From Oscillospiraceae bacterium (lineage in GTDB: Bacteria > Bacillota > Clostridia > Oscillospirales > Ruminococcaceae), in contig SVNA01000013.1 of NCBI GenBank assembly GCA_015067145.1, positions 1 to 49,200 of the forward strand: a stretch of 49,200 bases of DNA. Direction: 5' to 3'. The notes beneath the pieces are model-generated. The model did not search any database and was not told the DNA's origin. It saw only the letters and a list, made by a program, of their open reading frames with translations. Below are positions 16,191 to 24,734 of this stretch, in pieces. The translations under genes and the position numbers were made by a program. Each line of letters starts with the position of its first letter. Position 1 is the first letter of the stretch.

Positions 16191-18321
16191 TTACCCTTTC
16201 TTTGATTTCCTGTGTTCTGCCCTCGTTCCAATAGTTTTCACCAAGGTAGCCGCAGGTTCTGCGGACAACGTTCATACGGGATTTGTCGCGGTTGCCGCAG
16301 TTTGGACAGTACCATTCAAGGTTGTCGTCACATAGGATTTCACCCTCGTAACCACATTCCATACAGAAGTCCAGTTTTGTGTTCATCTCTGCATACTGTA
16401 CATTTTCGTACATATATTTAATGAGAGTAAGGATAACCTCTGGGTTCTGTGCAAGGTTTGGCAGTTCAACATAGCTGATTGCACCGCCTGAAGAGATTGG
16501 ATGGAACTGACTTTCGAATTTAAGTTTTTCAAAAGCGTCAATCTCTTCGCCTACAAACACATGATAGCTGTTTGTAAGGTAGTTGCGGTCTGTTATTCCG
16601 GGCACTCTTCCGAAGCGACGCTGGAGACATTTTGCAAAACGTTCTGTAAGAGATTCGCTTGGTGTTCCGTAAAGGGCAAAACCAAGACCTGTCTCCTCTT
16701 TCCATTTAACGATATGGGCTTTGAGGTTTTTCATAATTTCAACGCCCAGCTTTTCGCCCTCAGGTGTTGTATGGCTCTTGCCGATAAGTGCCATTACGCA
16801 TTCATAAAGACCAATATAGCCTAATGTGATTGTCGCATAACCGTTCTGAAGCAGCGGATAGATTGGTTCGTGCGGAGCAAGACGTGCAATAGCTCCGTGC
16901 TGCCAGTGGATTGGTGAAACATCGCTTGTTACATTTTTAAGCTTTTCGTAACGGAGCATAAGGCTTTCACGGCAGAGTTCAAGACGGTCCTCAAGAATTT
17001 TCCAGAATTTGTCTATATCTCCCTGTGCGGAGAGACCAACGTCTGCAAGGTTGAGGGATGTAAGACCCATATTGAAGCGGCCGTACCATTTGTATTCGCC
17101 CTCTGTATTGTTGATTGGTCCTTTGTATGGAGAAAGCCATGCACGACAGCCCATACAGCCGAAAACGTTGCCCTCATAATTCTGACGCATATGTTTTGCA
17201 CTGATAAAGTCCGGCATCATACGTTTGGAAACACAAACTGCTGCCAGCTGTGTAAGTGCATAGTATTTGCTGTCCTCACGGATATTGTTTTCATCTGTTA
17301 CATAAAGCAGTTTCGGGAATGCAGGTGTAATCCATGCACCAACTTCGTTTTTAATGCCCTGGATACGCTGACGGAGAACTTCTTCGATTAGCATAACTGT
17401 TTCTTTTTCGTATTCAGGATATTCGCTGATATACATAAATACGCTGAGGAACGGACTCTGGCCATTAGAAGTCTGCAGTGTATTAATCTGATACTGGATT
17501 GTCTGGATACCTGCTTTAACCTCTTCTTTGAGGCGACGCTGAACAATTTTTTCCAGCTGTGCTTCGTTGTACATAAATCCGTTTTCGTTCCATTCGATTA
17601 CAAGATCACGGCGGATTTTTTCTTCGGAAATACGCACAAACGGAGAAAGGTGTGCCAAAGACATTGTCTGGCCGCCGAACTGGCCTGAAGCAACCTGAGC
17701 GATAATCTGTGTTGCGATTGTGCAGGCTGTACGGAAGGTTTTTGGTCTTTCAATCATCTTGCCGTTGATAACTGTACCGTTTTCCAGCATATCTTTAAGG
17801 TTTATAAGACAGCAGTTGAAGGACGGGTTAAGATAGTGACCAAGGTCGTGGATATGGATAAGGCCGTTGTCGTGTGCCTGTGCGATATGCGGTGGCAGCA
17901 TCATACGTTTTGCAACGTCTTTGGAAACTTCTTCTGCTACAAGGTCTCTCTGTGTGGAGATAAGATTTTCCTGTTTATTGGAGTTTTCCATCAGGCTTTC
18001 CTTGTTTTCGCCGTTGATAAGACCAATAACCTTGTTGTCGATTGTATTACGCTGACGCTGATATTCGCGAACTGCACGGTATGCTTCGTAGCATTTTGCT
18101 GTGAGCATATCTCCGCTTTCGATAAGTGCTGCGTAAACATAATCTTCAATCTCTTTGATTGTCACAATCATCTTATCGGTGGAAAAATCCTCGCTGATTT
18201 TTTTTGCAAGTTCCTCGTTTACAATACCGCTGCCGTAACGCATTGCCTTGAGTATTGCAATTTCTATTTTAGAGGCATCAAACTGTACCTGTCTGCCATC
18301 TCTTTTGATAACTACATACAT
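16180..18321 (-). CDS. nrdD: Anaerobic (class III) ribonucleoside-triphosphate reductase
   Basis: 713 residues from the ATG at 18321, chosen for its AGGAG eight bases upstream. The N-terminal 90 residues form an ATP-cone (VIKRDGRQVQFDASKI), the allosteric activity site. The large glycyl-radical barrel follows. Cys653, Cys656, Cys672 and Cys675 form the zinc ribbon. The C-terminal RTCGYLG block places the radical glycine at 694, followed by NEGR and KERVMHL. Reduces ribonucleoside triphosphates under anaerobic conditions; requires NrdG. Head of the nrdD-nrdG-dut operon; two NrdR boxes in its promoter predict repression by NrdR-(d)ATP. Confidence 0.97.
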   Translation of the reverse strand: MYVVIKRDGRQVQFDASKIEIAILKAMRYGSGIVNEELAKKISEDFSTDKMIVTIKEIEDYVYAALIESGDMLTAKCYEAYRAVREYQRQRNTIDNKVIGLINGENKESLMENSNKQENLISTQRDLVAEEVSKDVAKRMMLPPHIAQAHDNGLIHIHDLGHYLNPSFNCCLINLKDMLENGTVINGKMIERPKTFRTACTIATQIIAQVASGQFGGQTMSLAHLSPFVRISEEKIRRDLVIEWNENGFMYNEAQLEKIVQRRLKEEVKAGIQTIQYQINTLQTSNGQSPFLSVFMYISEYPEYEKETVMLIEEVLRQRIQGIKNEVGAWITPAFPKLLYVTDENNIREDSKYYALTQLAAVCVSKRMMPDFISAKHMRQNYEGNVFGCMGCRAWLSPYKGPINNTEGEYKWYGRFNMGLTSLNLADVGLSAQGDIDKFWKILEDRLELCRESLMLRYEKLKNVTSDVSPIHWQHGAIARLAPHEPIYPLLQNGYATITLGYIGLYECVMALIGKSHTTPEGEKLGVEIMKNLKAHIVKWKEETGLGFALYGTPSESLTERFAKCLQRRFGRVPGITDRNYLTNSYHVFVGEEIDAFEKLKFESQFHPISSGGAISYVELPNLAQNPEVILTLIKYMYENVQYAEMNTKLDFCMECGYEGEILCDDNLEWYCPNCGNRDKSRMNVVRRTCGYLGENYWNEGRTQEIKERVMHL

Positions 18322-18351
18322 TTGTGTTTCTCCTTTCATTTATGTAAAAGT

Positions 18352-18367
18352 CTACTATATATCGGAA
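18352..18367. promoter_or_regulatory. NrdR box 1 (proximal)
   Basis: ctaCtAtATaTcGgaa against the NrdR consensus acaCwAtATaTwGtgt: the central core matches, the flanks are degenerate. Centre-to-centre distance to box 2 is 33 bases, about three helical turns, as is usual for paired NrdR boxes. Confidence 0.7.
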
Positions 18368-18378
18368 AGTACTTTTTC

Positions 18379-18407
18379 AGTTTACCACAATATATAGTGG
18401 TTTTCAA
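18379..18407 (-). promoter_or_regulatory. Promoter of the nrdD operon
   Basis: Minus-strand -35 TTGAAA (18402-18407), 17-base spacer, -10 TAAACT (18379-18384; four of six). The spacer is almost exactly filled by NrdR box 2, so NrdR binding would block RNA polymerase directly. Confidence 0.6.
18385..18400. promoter_or_regulatory. NrdR box 2 (distal, strong)
   Basis: ccaCaAtATaTaGtgg is a near-palindrome fitting the NrdR consensus well. It lies between the -35 and -10 hexamers. Confidence 0.8.
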
Positions 18408-18440
18408 CGCAAATCTTTACTACAAATTCAATTTTGGCAC

Positions 18441-18476
18441 AATAAACAAAATTAGAGACTACCAGTAGTCTCTAAT
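18441..18476 (-). terminator. Terminator of the flavin reductase-like gene
   Basis: Perfect 11-base-pair stem, ATTAGAGACTA (18451-18461) with TAGTCTCTAAT (18466-18476), followed on the minus strand by TTTGTTTATT. Confidence 0.85.
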
Positions 18477-18485
18477 TTACAAAGT

Positions 18486-19109
18486 TTATTTTTTTGCTGT
18501 TTTTTTATTGACAGTTTTTTTATTTGGTGGGGATTTTTTCTTTTTCTTTTCGGGCTTTTTTACGCTGAAACCAAAGCTGCCGATTTTTTTGCCAAGTTCA
18601 AAATACTGTCCATGGGCGTATGCCATAAGCCCTGCTTTTTCTATTTCCAGCCGGCCGTTTTCGTCCAGCAAATCCTCGTTTACAATAACCCCTGTTATAT
18701 CTGCCATAAACATATCGTGGCAGCCCAGCGGCACAATATCGAACACCTTGCAGGTAAGGGCGATAGGCAGTTCGGCTATGGCCGGGCACTCAAAGCCCTC
18801 TACCTCGTACGGAGTAAAATTCATAGCTTTGAATTTATCTTCTCTGGCACCACTTCGCACACCGCACCAGTCAATCTCCTTTACCAGCTTTGCTGTAGGC
18901 ATGTTGATGATAAATTCCTTTGACTGTCTGATAATTTCGTATGAATGCCGTTCAGGACGTATGCTGATATATGTTTTGGGCGGCTGGCTGTTTATAATAC
19001 CTGTCCACGCTATTGTAAGACAGTTTGGGTTTTCCTTTGTTCCGCAGGAAACAAGAGCCGGAGGAACAGGCATCATAAGTGTTGCACCGGGCCAATGTAC
19101 TTTTTTCAT
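18486..19109 (-). CDS. Flavin reductase-like (FMN-binding split-barrel) protein with Lys-rich tail
   Basis: 207 residues. The core (residues 1-175) fits the flavin reductase/DIM6-NTAB split-barrel family: PVPPALVSCGT, NCLTIAWTGIINSQPPKTYISIRPERHSY, EFIINMPT and CHDMFMADITGV are typical FMN-binding segments. It probably binds FMN and passes electrons in a redox reaction; partner unknown. The last 26 residues are a lysine-rich tail (KKPEKKKKKSPPNKK), not part of the fold. Single gene with its own terminator; AAGGTG upstream of the start. Confidence 0.85.
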   Translation of the reverse strand: MKKVHWPGATLMMPVPPALVSCGTKENPNCLTIAWTGIINSQPPKTYISIRPERHSYEIIRQSKEFIINMPTAKLVKEIDWCGVRSGAREDKFKAMNFTPYEVEGFECPAIAELPIALTCKVFDIVPLGCHDMFMADITGVIVNEDLLDENGRLEIEKAGLMAYAHGQYFELGKKIGSFGFSVKKPEKKKKKSPPNKKTVNKKTAKK

Positions 19110-19186
19110 AGATAATCACCTTGTAATTTTTGATGTATACAGTATATCAAAATATCTGTAAAGTTACAATGTGATTTTACATCTGA

Positions 19187-19444
19187 TTATATAAATACAA
19201 GATTTAAAAGCAGCAGCCCGATTACTCCTGGCAACGACAGCACTGTGGCAATAAAAACGGTAAAATAATTGATTGCTATGTAACAGCCTGTGGTGGCCGA
19301 TGTGAGATTTACCAGCATCATAGCCGAAATGCCGCATACAGCACTTTTAAGTGCGGTTATCACAGGCTTTTTAGCCTTGGTAAATGCATATACAACAACT
19401 ATTCCCGACACTGCAAGCACGAAAGCCAATATTTCTGTAACCAT
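19187..19444 (-). CDS. bofA: BofA-family protein (pro-sigma-K processing inhibitor-like)
   Basis: 85 residues from the ATG at 19444 with AGGAG seven bases upstream. Two or three hydrophobic segments, and a C-terminus (YFTVFIATVLSLPGVIGLLL) with the conserved N...T..LG.PG pattern of BofA. In Bacillus, BofA holds the SpoIVFB protease inactive so pro-sigma-K is cleaved at the right time. Follows yaaL by two bases, the same pairing as in Bacillus subtilis. BofA-like proteins also occur where no SpoIVFB is known, so the exact role is inferred. Confidence 0.8.
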   Translation of the reverse strand: MVTEILAFVLAVSGIVVVYAFTKAKKPVITALKSAVCGISAMMLVNLTSATTGCYIAINYFTVFIATVLSLPGVIGLLLLNLVFI

Positions 19445-19446
19445 TG

Positions 19447-19701
19447 TTATTCTCCTATCTTTATCTCGTTTTTTTCTGTGGAAAATTCCTCTTTTTCTCT
19501 GAGCTGATTCAGAAGATAGCAATACTGCCAACGCAGAGCTTCCCTCTCATATATCTGTGCCGCAATAAGATTTTCGTCAGTGGACATATTGAACATCGTA
19601 TCATTTCGGTTTATAAGAAACTTGCAGTTTTCAAGCTCTTTTTTAAGGTTTGCTATCTCAATATCCTTTTCTGTCGGCTTGTTTTTAAGAAATTTAAACA
19701 T
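19447..19701 (-). CDS. yaaL: YaaL-like DUF2508 protein
   Basis: 84 residues from the ATG at 19701 after GGGTGA. Soluble, helical, rich in Lys and Glu (KDIEIANLKKELENCKFLIN). Motif-level similarity to YaaL/DUF2508: NLKKEL near the start, then an aromatic YEREALRWQYCYLLNQLRE segment. Its position immediately upstream of bofA supports the call. Function unknown in all organisms I know of. Confidence 0.7.
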   Translation of the reverse strand: MFKFLKNKPTEKDIEIANLKKELENCKFLINRNDTMFNMSTDENLIAAQIYEREALRWQYCYLLNQLREKEEFSTEKNEIKIGE

Positions 19702-19763
19702 AACAATCACCCTTTCGTTGTATTGTCAGTTTTGGCAATTTCTATATTTATATTCAGTTTTTA

Positions 19764-19800
19764 CCAAAAAATAACAGCAGAGTAGCTTATACTCTGCTGT
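19764..19800 (-). terminator. Terminator of rnr
   Basis: Perfect 11-base-pair stem, ACAGCAGAGTA (19774-19784) with TACTCTGCTGT (19790-19800), followed by TATTTTTT on the minus strand. Confidence 0.9.
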
Positions 19801-19808
19801 AAAATATT

Positions 19809-21974
19809 TTATTCAACAAATTCAAAGTCGATATTGCCTTTGAGAATATCTGTGCCGATAACTTTTACCTTTACAGTGTCACCGATTGTGTAGCGTTTGC
19901 CTGTTACAGGGCAGTAAAGGCGGAAGCCCTCCTGCAGAATCGGGTTAACCATATCTATAAAAGAAACGTGCACAAGACCTTCCGCTGTGTTGTCAAGTTC
20001 AACATAGACACCAAAGCTCATAACACTGCTTACTGTACCGGCAAACTCTTCGCCGATGTGATTGGACATATATTCTGCGACATAGATATCTGTTGCATCG
20101 CGTTCAATCTGCATGGCATTAAGCTCTGTATCAGAAGACTGCTTTGAGGCAGATTTGGCAAATTTCTCGTATTTCTTCTTAATTTTATCCTTTGGCACAC
20201 CGTTTACCACATCGGTGAGGATGCGGTGGATTGCAAGGTCAGGATAGCGGCGGATAGGGCTTGTGAAATGGGCGTAGTCATCCAGTGACAGACCAAAATG
20301 CCCCTGTGGAAGCTCCAGATATTTTGCCTTGGACTGCGTACGCAGTACACCCGAGTGAACAAACTGCTGCAGATTTGTGCCGCGTGTTTTATCCAGCAGA
20401 CGTGAAAATGCAATCTGCAGGCTTTCTCCCTGTTTTTTCTCAAGTTTAAGTCCAAACTTACGGAGATTGTCTTTGAAGGTATACATTTTCTCTGCCTCGG
20501 GCTCCTCGTGTACACGGTACACAAAAGGCAGATCCATCTTTCTTGCAAGATTTGCACTGCAGCCGTTTGCCAACAGCATAAACTCTTCTATCATCTTTTC
20601 GCTTTCGCCGCGTTCACGTTTTCTGATGTCTATAACATGCTTGTTTTCATCGAAAACAATATACGCCTCATCACTTTCGATATCCATAGCTCCACGCTGA
20701 ATACGCTTTTTGTTCAGCTTTTTATACAGTTCCATAGCAATTATTATGCTGTCGTAAACTTCGCTGTATTTTTCCCGTATTTCCTGAGAAACTGCGGATT
20801 TTTTCTCCACAGGCTGCTGAAGATTGTACTTGCTCTTTATCTGAGGTGCTATAATATCTTCAAAGATTATATCGTTGATTTCGCTGTAAACACCTTTTAC
20901 ACGGGATTTTATAACTGATTTGAAAAATCTGTAGTTTTTTACTGTGCCCTCGCTGTCCAGCTGCATGGCACAGGTGAAAGCCAGGCGTTCTTCATTTGGG
21001 TTAAGGGAACAGGCATTGTTGGAAAGTGCTTTTGGCAGCATTGGGATAACGCTGTTGCCAAAATAGATGGATGTTCCGCGGTTGTATGCTGCCTGATTTA
21101 CAAAACTTGCAGGCTTTACAAAATGGCTTACATCCGCAATATGAACAGAAAGTGCATATCCGTTTTCTGTTCTGCTGATGGAGATGGCATCGTCAATATC
21201 CTTTGTGGAAGCGGAGTCGATTGTAAAGATAACTTCGCCTGTTAAATCCTCGCGGAATTTATACTCGGTTTCCATATCAATGCGGTTTACAACCTCGTTT
21301 ACCTCACTGATAACCTTGTCTTCAAAATCTGCTGTAATCTGTTTTTCCATCAGAAGCAGTTCCACAGCCTTGAGGCTGGAATCCACCTGACCCATATTTT
21401 CTCTTATTTTAGCGGTAAGTGCACGGTGGCTGCGGCCTCTGCCGTAAACATCCACCACGATAACATCGCCACGCTGCAGATCTCTGCGTCGGTTTTCGAT
21501 TGGGAGATAAAGGACAGGACAGTCGCGGAGAACTGCATAGAGATTGCCGTGTTCCTTTTCCACAGTTGCCACAAGATTTGTTTTTTCTTCGAGAATAGCT
21601 GTGATTTCACCCTCGTACTGATGGCGTTTGGATGGAATTTTGTGCAGTTCAACCTTATCACCTACAACGGTGCCCATCATAAATTTGCCCGCAACAAAAA
21701 CATCCTTGTCAAACTCTTCAACACGGACAAAACCGTAGTTTTCGGTGAGTTTTACAACTGTGCCCTCGAAAACATCCTTTGGACGCTGTTTCTTTTCTTC
21801 TTTTTTACCTTTAACAAGGATGATAAGGCCGTTTACCTCGTCAATTATCCCCTGCTGATACAATTCTTCCATAGCGGTAAAAAACTTTTTGGTTGCCTTT
21901 AATTTTGTTTTGAGCACCTTGTATTTTTTTGGCCCGCTCTGAAGTTCCTTTATAATTCTTTCTTTAATCGGCAT
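19809..21974 (-). CDS. rnr: Ribonuclease R
   Basis: 721 residues. Processive 3'-5' exoribonuclease of the RNB family. An N-terminal winged-helix region (1-70) is followed by two cold-shock-type domains (about 80-210). The RNB catalytic centre is DSASTKDIDDAIS, with conserved aspartates, followed by HIADVSHFV. A C-terminal S1 domain (GTVSSVMSFGVYVELDN) binds RNA. Degrades structured RNA and takes part in tmRNA-linked decay. Downstream of secG, as in many Firmicutes, but separated by a terminator; smpB, the common next gene, is not here. Confidence 0.96.
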   Translation of the reverse strand: MPIKERIIKELQSGPKKYKVLKTKLKATKKFFTAMEELYQQGIIDEVNGLIILVKGKKEEKKQRPKDVFEGTVVKLTENYGFVRVEEFDKDVFVAGKFMMGTVVGDKVELHKIPSKRHQYEGEITAILEEKTNLVATVEKEHGNLYAVLRDCPVLYLPIENRRRDLQRGDVIVVDVYGRGRSHRALTAKIRENMGQVDSSLKAVELLLMEKQITADFEDKVISEVNEVVNRIDMETEYKFREDLTGEVIFTIDSASTKDIDDAISISRTENGYALSVHIADVSHFVKPASFVNQAAYNRGTSIYFGNSVIPMLPKALSNNACSLNPNEERLAFTCAMQLDSEGTVKNYRFFKSVIKSRVKGVYSEINDIIFEDIIAPQIKSKYNLQQPVEKKSAVSQEIREKYSEVYDSIIIAMELYKKLNKKRIQRGAMDIESDEAYIVFDENKHVIDIRKRERGESEKMIEEFMLLANGCSANLARKMDLPFVYRVHEEPEAEKMYTFKDNLRKFGLKLEKKQGESLQIAFSRLLDKTRGTNLQQFVHSGVLRTQSKAKYLELPQGHFGLSLDDYAHFTSPIRRYPDLAIHRILTDVVNGVPKDKIKKKYEKFAKSASKQSSDTELNAMQIERDATDIYVAEYMSNHIGEEFAGTVSSVMSFGVYVELDNTAEGLVHVSFIDMVNPILQEGFRLYCPVTGKRYTIGDTVKVKVIGTDILKGNIDFEFVE

Positions 21975-22025
21975 AAAAATCCTTTCGGTTATAATCAGTA
22001 TTAGTATAACCTGTATATAACAAAA

Positions 22026-22049
22026 AACTCGCCTTTAAACCGGCGAGTT
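22026..22049 (-). terminator. Terminator of secG
   Basis: AACTCGCC (22026-22033) with GGCGAGTT (22042-22049), then TTTTTG on the minus strand. Confidence 0.8.
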
Positions 22050-22067
22050 CTGAGTGCTTTTTAATTA

Positions 22068-22310
22068 TTATGCAAATGCTACGATAGCACTAACTGCAAT
22101 AACGAGTACAAAGAATGCAATACCTGCAACTTTTGTAACTTTAGCAATTTTTGCATCTGCTGTTCTGGACTGCATATCGCCGTAAACATCGCTGCCGCCT
22201 GTCATAGCTGACATGCCGCTTGTTTTAGCTTCCTGAGCCATAACCAGCATTATAATGATAACACCGCATGCAATAAGCAATACGCCTGCAATAATTTCCA
22301 AAATGCCCAT
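22068..22310 (-). CDS. secG: Preprotein translocase subunit SecG
   Basis: 80 residues with two membrane spans (about 3-25 and 56-79) and the conserved central loop (VMAQEAKTSGMSAMTGGSDVYG). Part of the SecYEG protein-conducting channel, where it aids SecA-driven export. Start has GGAGG nine bases upstream and a sigma-A promoter at 22349-22377. Precedes rnr. Confidence 0.93.
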   Translation of the reverse strand: MGILEIIAGVLLIACGVIIIMLVMAQEAKTSGMSAMTGGSDVYGDMQSRTADAKIAKVTKVAGIAFFVLVIAVSAIVAFA

Positions 22311-22348
22311 CTGACACGACCTCCGTCCTTTGTGTATATGACCATATT

Positions 22349-22377
22349 ACTATAACATATTAACCAAAATTATGCAA
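22349..22377 (-). promoter_or_regulatory. Promoter of secG
   Basis: Minus-strand TTGCAT (22372-22377), 17-base spacer, TATAGT (22349-22354). Confidence 0.65.
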
Positions 22378-22412
22378 GAACAATTTTGAATAATATATTG
22401 ATTTTTTGTTGT

Positions 22413-22458
22413 AAAAGGCTGATTTTCCGCCCTTTTTATAGTTTAAAATCAGCCTTTT
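22413..22458 (-). terminator. Hairpin terminator after the topoisomerase pair
   Basis: 14-base-pair stem, AAAAGGCTGATTTT (22413-22426) with AAAATCAGCCTTTT (22445-22458). The minus-strand U-run is only the four paired bases of the arm; the plus-strand run is longer (TTTTGTTTTT). Confidence 0.65.
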
Positions 22459-22462
22459 GTTT

Positions 22463-24715
22463 TTAAAGTGTAAGCTGCTGGGCTATATCCTCTTCCTTTA
22501 AGAAACTGCCCGCTGCCGGGATATTTTTTGTCTTGTATTTGTTTACATTTGCAAACTGTGCCTCTTCAGCAGTTTTTACTGCTTTGACATACTGGTTTTT
22601 CTTCAGTGTCTGCACCTGGATACCTGCAGAGTTTTTGGTTGTTTTTTCGCTTATCTGGCTTGTATTCACAACAAGTGCACGGTTTACAGAAGATATAAAG
22701 GCTATATCCTCATTTTCTGTGCAGCAGATAATTTCCACCAGTTTTGATTTGTCGGAATAAGCGTTGATAAGTTTTTTGCGGTTGGTTTTTGTTTCGTATG
22801 CAGAAAGCGGAACCTTTGTGGCCTTGCCGTTTTCGTAGCAGAAGAGTACAAAGCCTTTGTAATCTCTGGTGTGGAGCATTTTTACCACTTCTTCACCATC
22901 ATCCATGCCGAGTTTTGCAGGGGCAAATTCGCCCATTACACTGGTTTTTGTATCCTCAAAAGCTGCAGCACGGCACTTGTACACCTGCTGTTTGTTTGTA
23001 AAGAACAGCAGCTCGATATCGTTTGTTGTTTCGATATGCTGGGTGATGTAATCCTCTGCTTTTAGTTTGTGTTCACCGCTCATACGCAAGGACTGCGGTG
23101 TAATCTTTTTAACATAGCCCTGCTGTGTTACAAAGATATTTACAGGATAGCTTGGGATTGCTTCTTCCTCTTCCTCTTCAGCCTCCACAGCAGATTCGTA
23201 TATAATCTGGCTCTTACGTGGTTTTGCATATTTTTTGATTACATTTTCCAGCTCGGAAATGATAATCTTTTTAACCTTTTTATCGTTTTTGAGGATATCT
23301 TCCAGTTCGGCAATCTCTTTGATAAGACTGTCCTTTTCCTCGATACGTTTAAGGATATAGTTACGGTTGAGCTGTCTCAGACGGATTTCAGCAACATATT
23401 CTGCCTGAATTTCGTCAATGCCAAAACCAATCATAAGGTTTGGCACAACCTCTTTTTCATCCTCTGTGTTGCGGACAATCTCGATTGCCCTATCAATATC
23501 AAGAAGAATATATTCAAGACCCTGTACAAGATGGAGACGGTCTTTTTTGATTCCAAGGTTGTGGTATGTGCGGCGTTTTACACAGTCGGTACGGAAAGCC
23601 ACCCATTCTTCGATGATTTCGCCCACGCCCATAACCTTTGGTGCACCTGCGATGAGAACATTGAAATTGGCACTGAAGCTGTCCTCCAAAGGAGTGAGTT
23701 TAAACAGCTTCTGCATAAGCTTTTCAGGGTCGGTACCTCGTTTGATATCAATAGCTATTTTAAGACCCTTAAGGTCTGTTTCGTCACGGATGCCGCTGAT
23801 TTCCTTGATTTTTCCCTGTTTCCACAGGTCAGCAATTTTGTCGATGATAGCCTCTACTGTAGTTGTCTGCGGAATTTCGGTGACCTCAATGATTGTGCCG
23901 CCGTCAACCTTTACCGCTTCCCATTTGCTGCGTACGCGGATACTGCCGCGGCCTGTCTGGTAAACCTGGTCTATATCACTCTGGTCATATAGAACAATAC
24001 CGCCGCCGGAAAAGTCCGGTGCGAGCAGTGTATCTTTAATATTGTGGTTTTTGTCCTTGATAAGTGCAATAGTTGTTCGGCATACTTCCTCAAGATTGAA
24101 GGAGCAGATGGAAGACGCCATACCAACGGCAATACCAAGAGTGTTGTTTGTGAGAATATTTGGGAATGTTGTTGGCAGAAGTGTTGGTTCTTTGCGGGTG
24201 GAGTCGTAGTTGTCCACAAAATCAACAGTGTCGCTGTCGATATCGCGGAACAATTCTTCACAGATAGGTTCCAGCTTTGCTTCGGTATATCGGGAAGCTG
24301 CACATGCCATATCACGGGAATAAGCCTTGCCAAAGTTACCCTTGCTGTCCACAAAAGGTACAAGGAGACTTTCGTTGCCGCGGGCAAGACGCACCATAGT
24401 TTCGTAGATTGCCTGGTCGCCGTGAGGATTGAGACGCATTGTCTGGCCAACGATATTGGCAGATTTTGTCTTTGCTCCTTTGAGCAGACCCATATCGTAC
24501 ATGGTGTAGAGCAGTTTGCGGTGGCTTGGCTTGAGGCCGTCAATCTCCGGCAAAGCACGGGAAACGATAACGCTCATGGCGTAAGGCATATAGTTTTCCC
24601 GCAAAGTGTCGGTGATTGGATTTTCCAGCACCTCACCCGCGGAGAGAATTTCAACATTTTCAGGCAGTCCCTGGCTTTTGGGAACGCTGAGTTCTTTTTT
24701 CGTTTTTCTTGCCAT
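22463..24715 (-). CDS. parC: Type IIA DNA topoisomerase A subunit (ParC/GyrA-like)
   Basis: 750 residues. Breakage-reunion subunit; the catalytic tyrosine is Tyr143 with Arg142 (AASRYTEAKL). The winged-helix region includes GLKPSHRKLLYTMYDM and LNPHGDQAIYETMVRLA. A coiled-coil linker (LRQLNRNYILKRIEEKDSLIKEIAELEDIL) and a C-terminal beta-pinwheel domain follow. I see no GyrA-box QRRGGKG in that domain, which favours decatenation (topoisomerase IV type) over negative supercoiling. An acidic AEEEEEEA stretch begins the C-terminal domain. Follows the B subunit gene by 19 bases. The sequence differs enough from standard ParC that the name is by function class only. Confidence 0.88.
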   Translation of the reverse strand: MARKTKKELSVPKSQGLPENVEILSAGEVLENPITDTLRENYMPYAMSVIVSRALPEIDGLKPSHRKLLYTMYDMGLLKGAKTKSANIVGQTMRLNPHGDQAIYETMVRLARGNESLLVPFVDSKGNFGKAYSRDMACAASRYTEAKLEPICEELFRDIDSDTVDFVDNYDSTRKEPTLLPTTFPNILTNNTLGIAVGMASSICSFNLEEVCRTTIALIKDKNHNIKDTLLAPDFSGGGIVLYDQSDIDQVYQTGRGSIRVRSKWEAVKVDGGTIIEVTEIPQTTTVEAIIDKIADLWKQGKIKEISGIRDETDLKGLKIAIDIKRGTDPEKLMQKLFKLTPLEDSFSANFNVLIAGAPKVMGVGEIIEEWVAFRTDCVKRRTYHNLGIKKDRLHLVQGLEYILLDIDRAIEIVRNTEDEKEVVPNLMIGFGIDEIQAEYVAEIRLRQLNRNYILKRIEEKDSLIKEIAELEDILKNDKKVKKIIISELENVIKKYAKPRKSQIIYESAVEAEEEEEEAIPSYPVNIFVTQQGYVKKITPQSLRMSGEHKLKAEDYITQHIETTNDIELLFFTNKQQVYKCRAAAFEDTKTSVMGEFAPAKLGMDDGEEVVKMLHTRDYKGFVLFCYENGKATKVPLSAYETKTNRKKLINAYSDKSKLVEIICCTENEDIAFISSVNRALVVNTSQISEKTTKNSAGIQVQTLKKNQYVKAVKTAEEAQFANVNKYKTKNIPAAGSFLKEEDIAQQLTL

Positions 24716-24734
24716 AATTCAGACTGTCCTTTCC

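Noticed and set aside
19135-19162. AT-rich dyad (gatgtatacagtatatc) between bofA and the flavin reductase gene
   Set aside because: Imperfect pairing and no U-tract; could be chance in AT-rich spacer.
23069-23992. 307-codon plus-strand open frame opposite the topoisomerase A gene
   Set aside because: Antisense shadow with Cys/Phe excess and no start signal.
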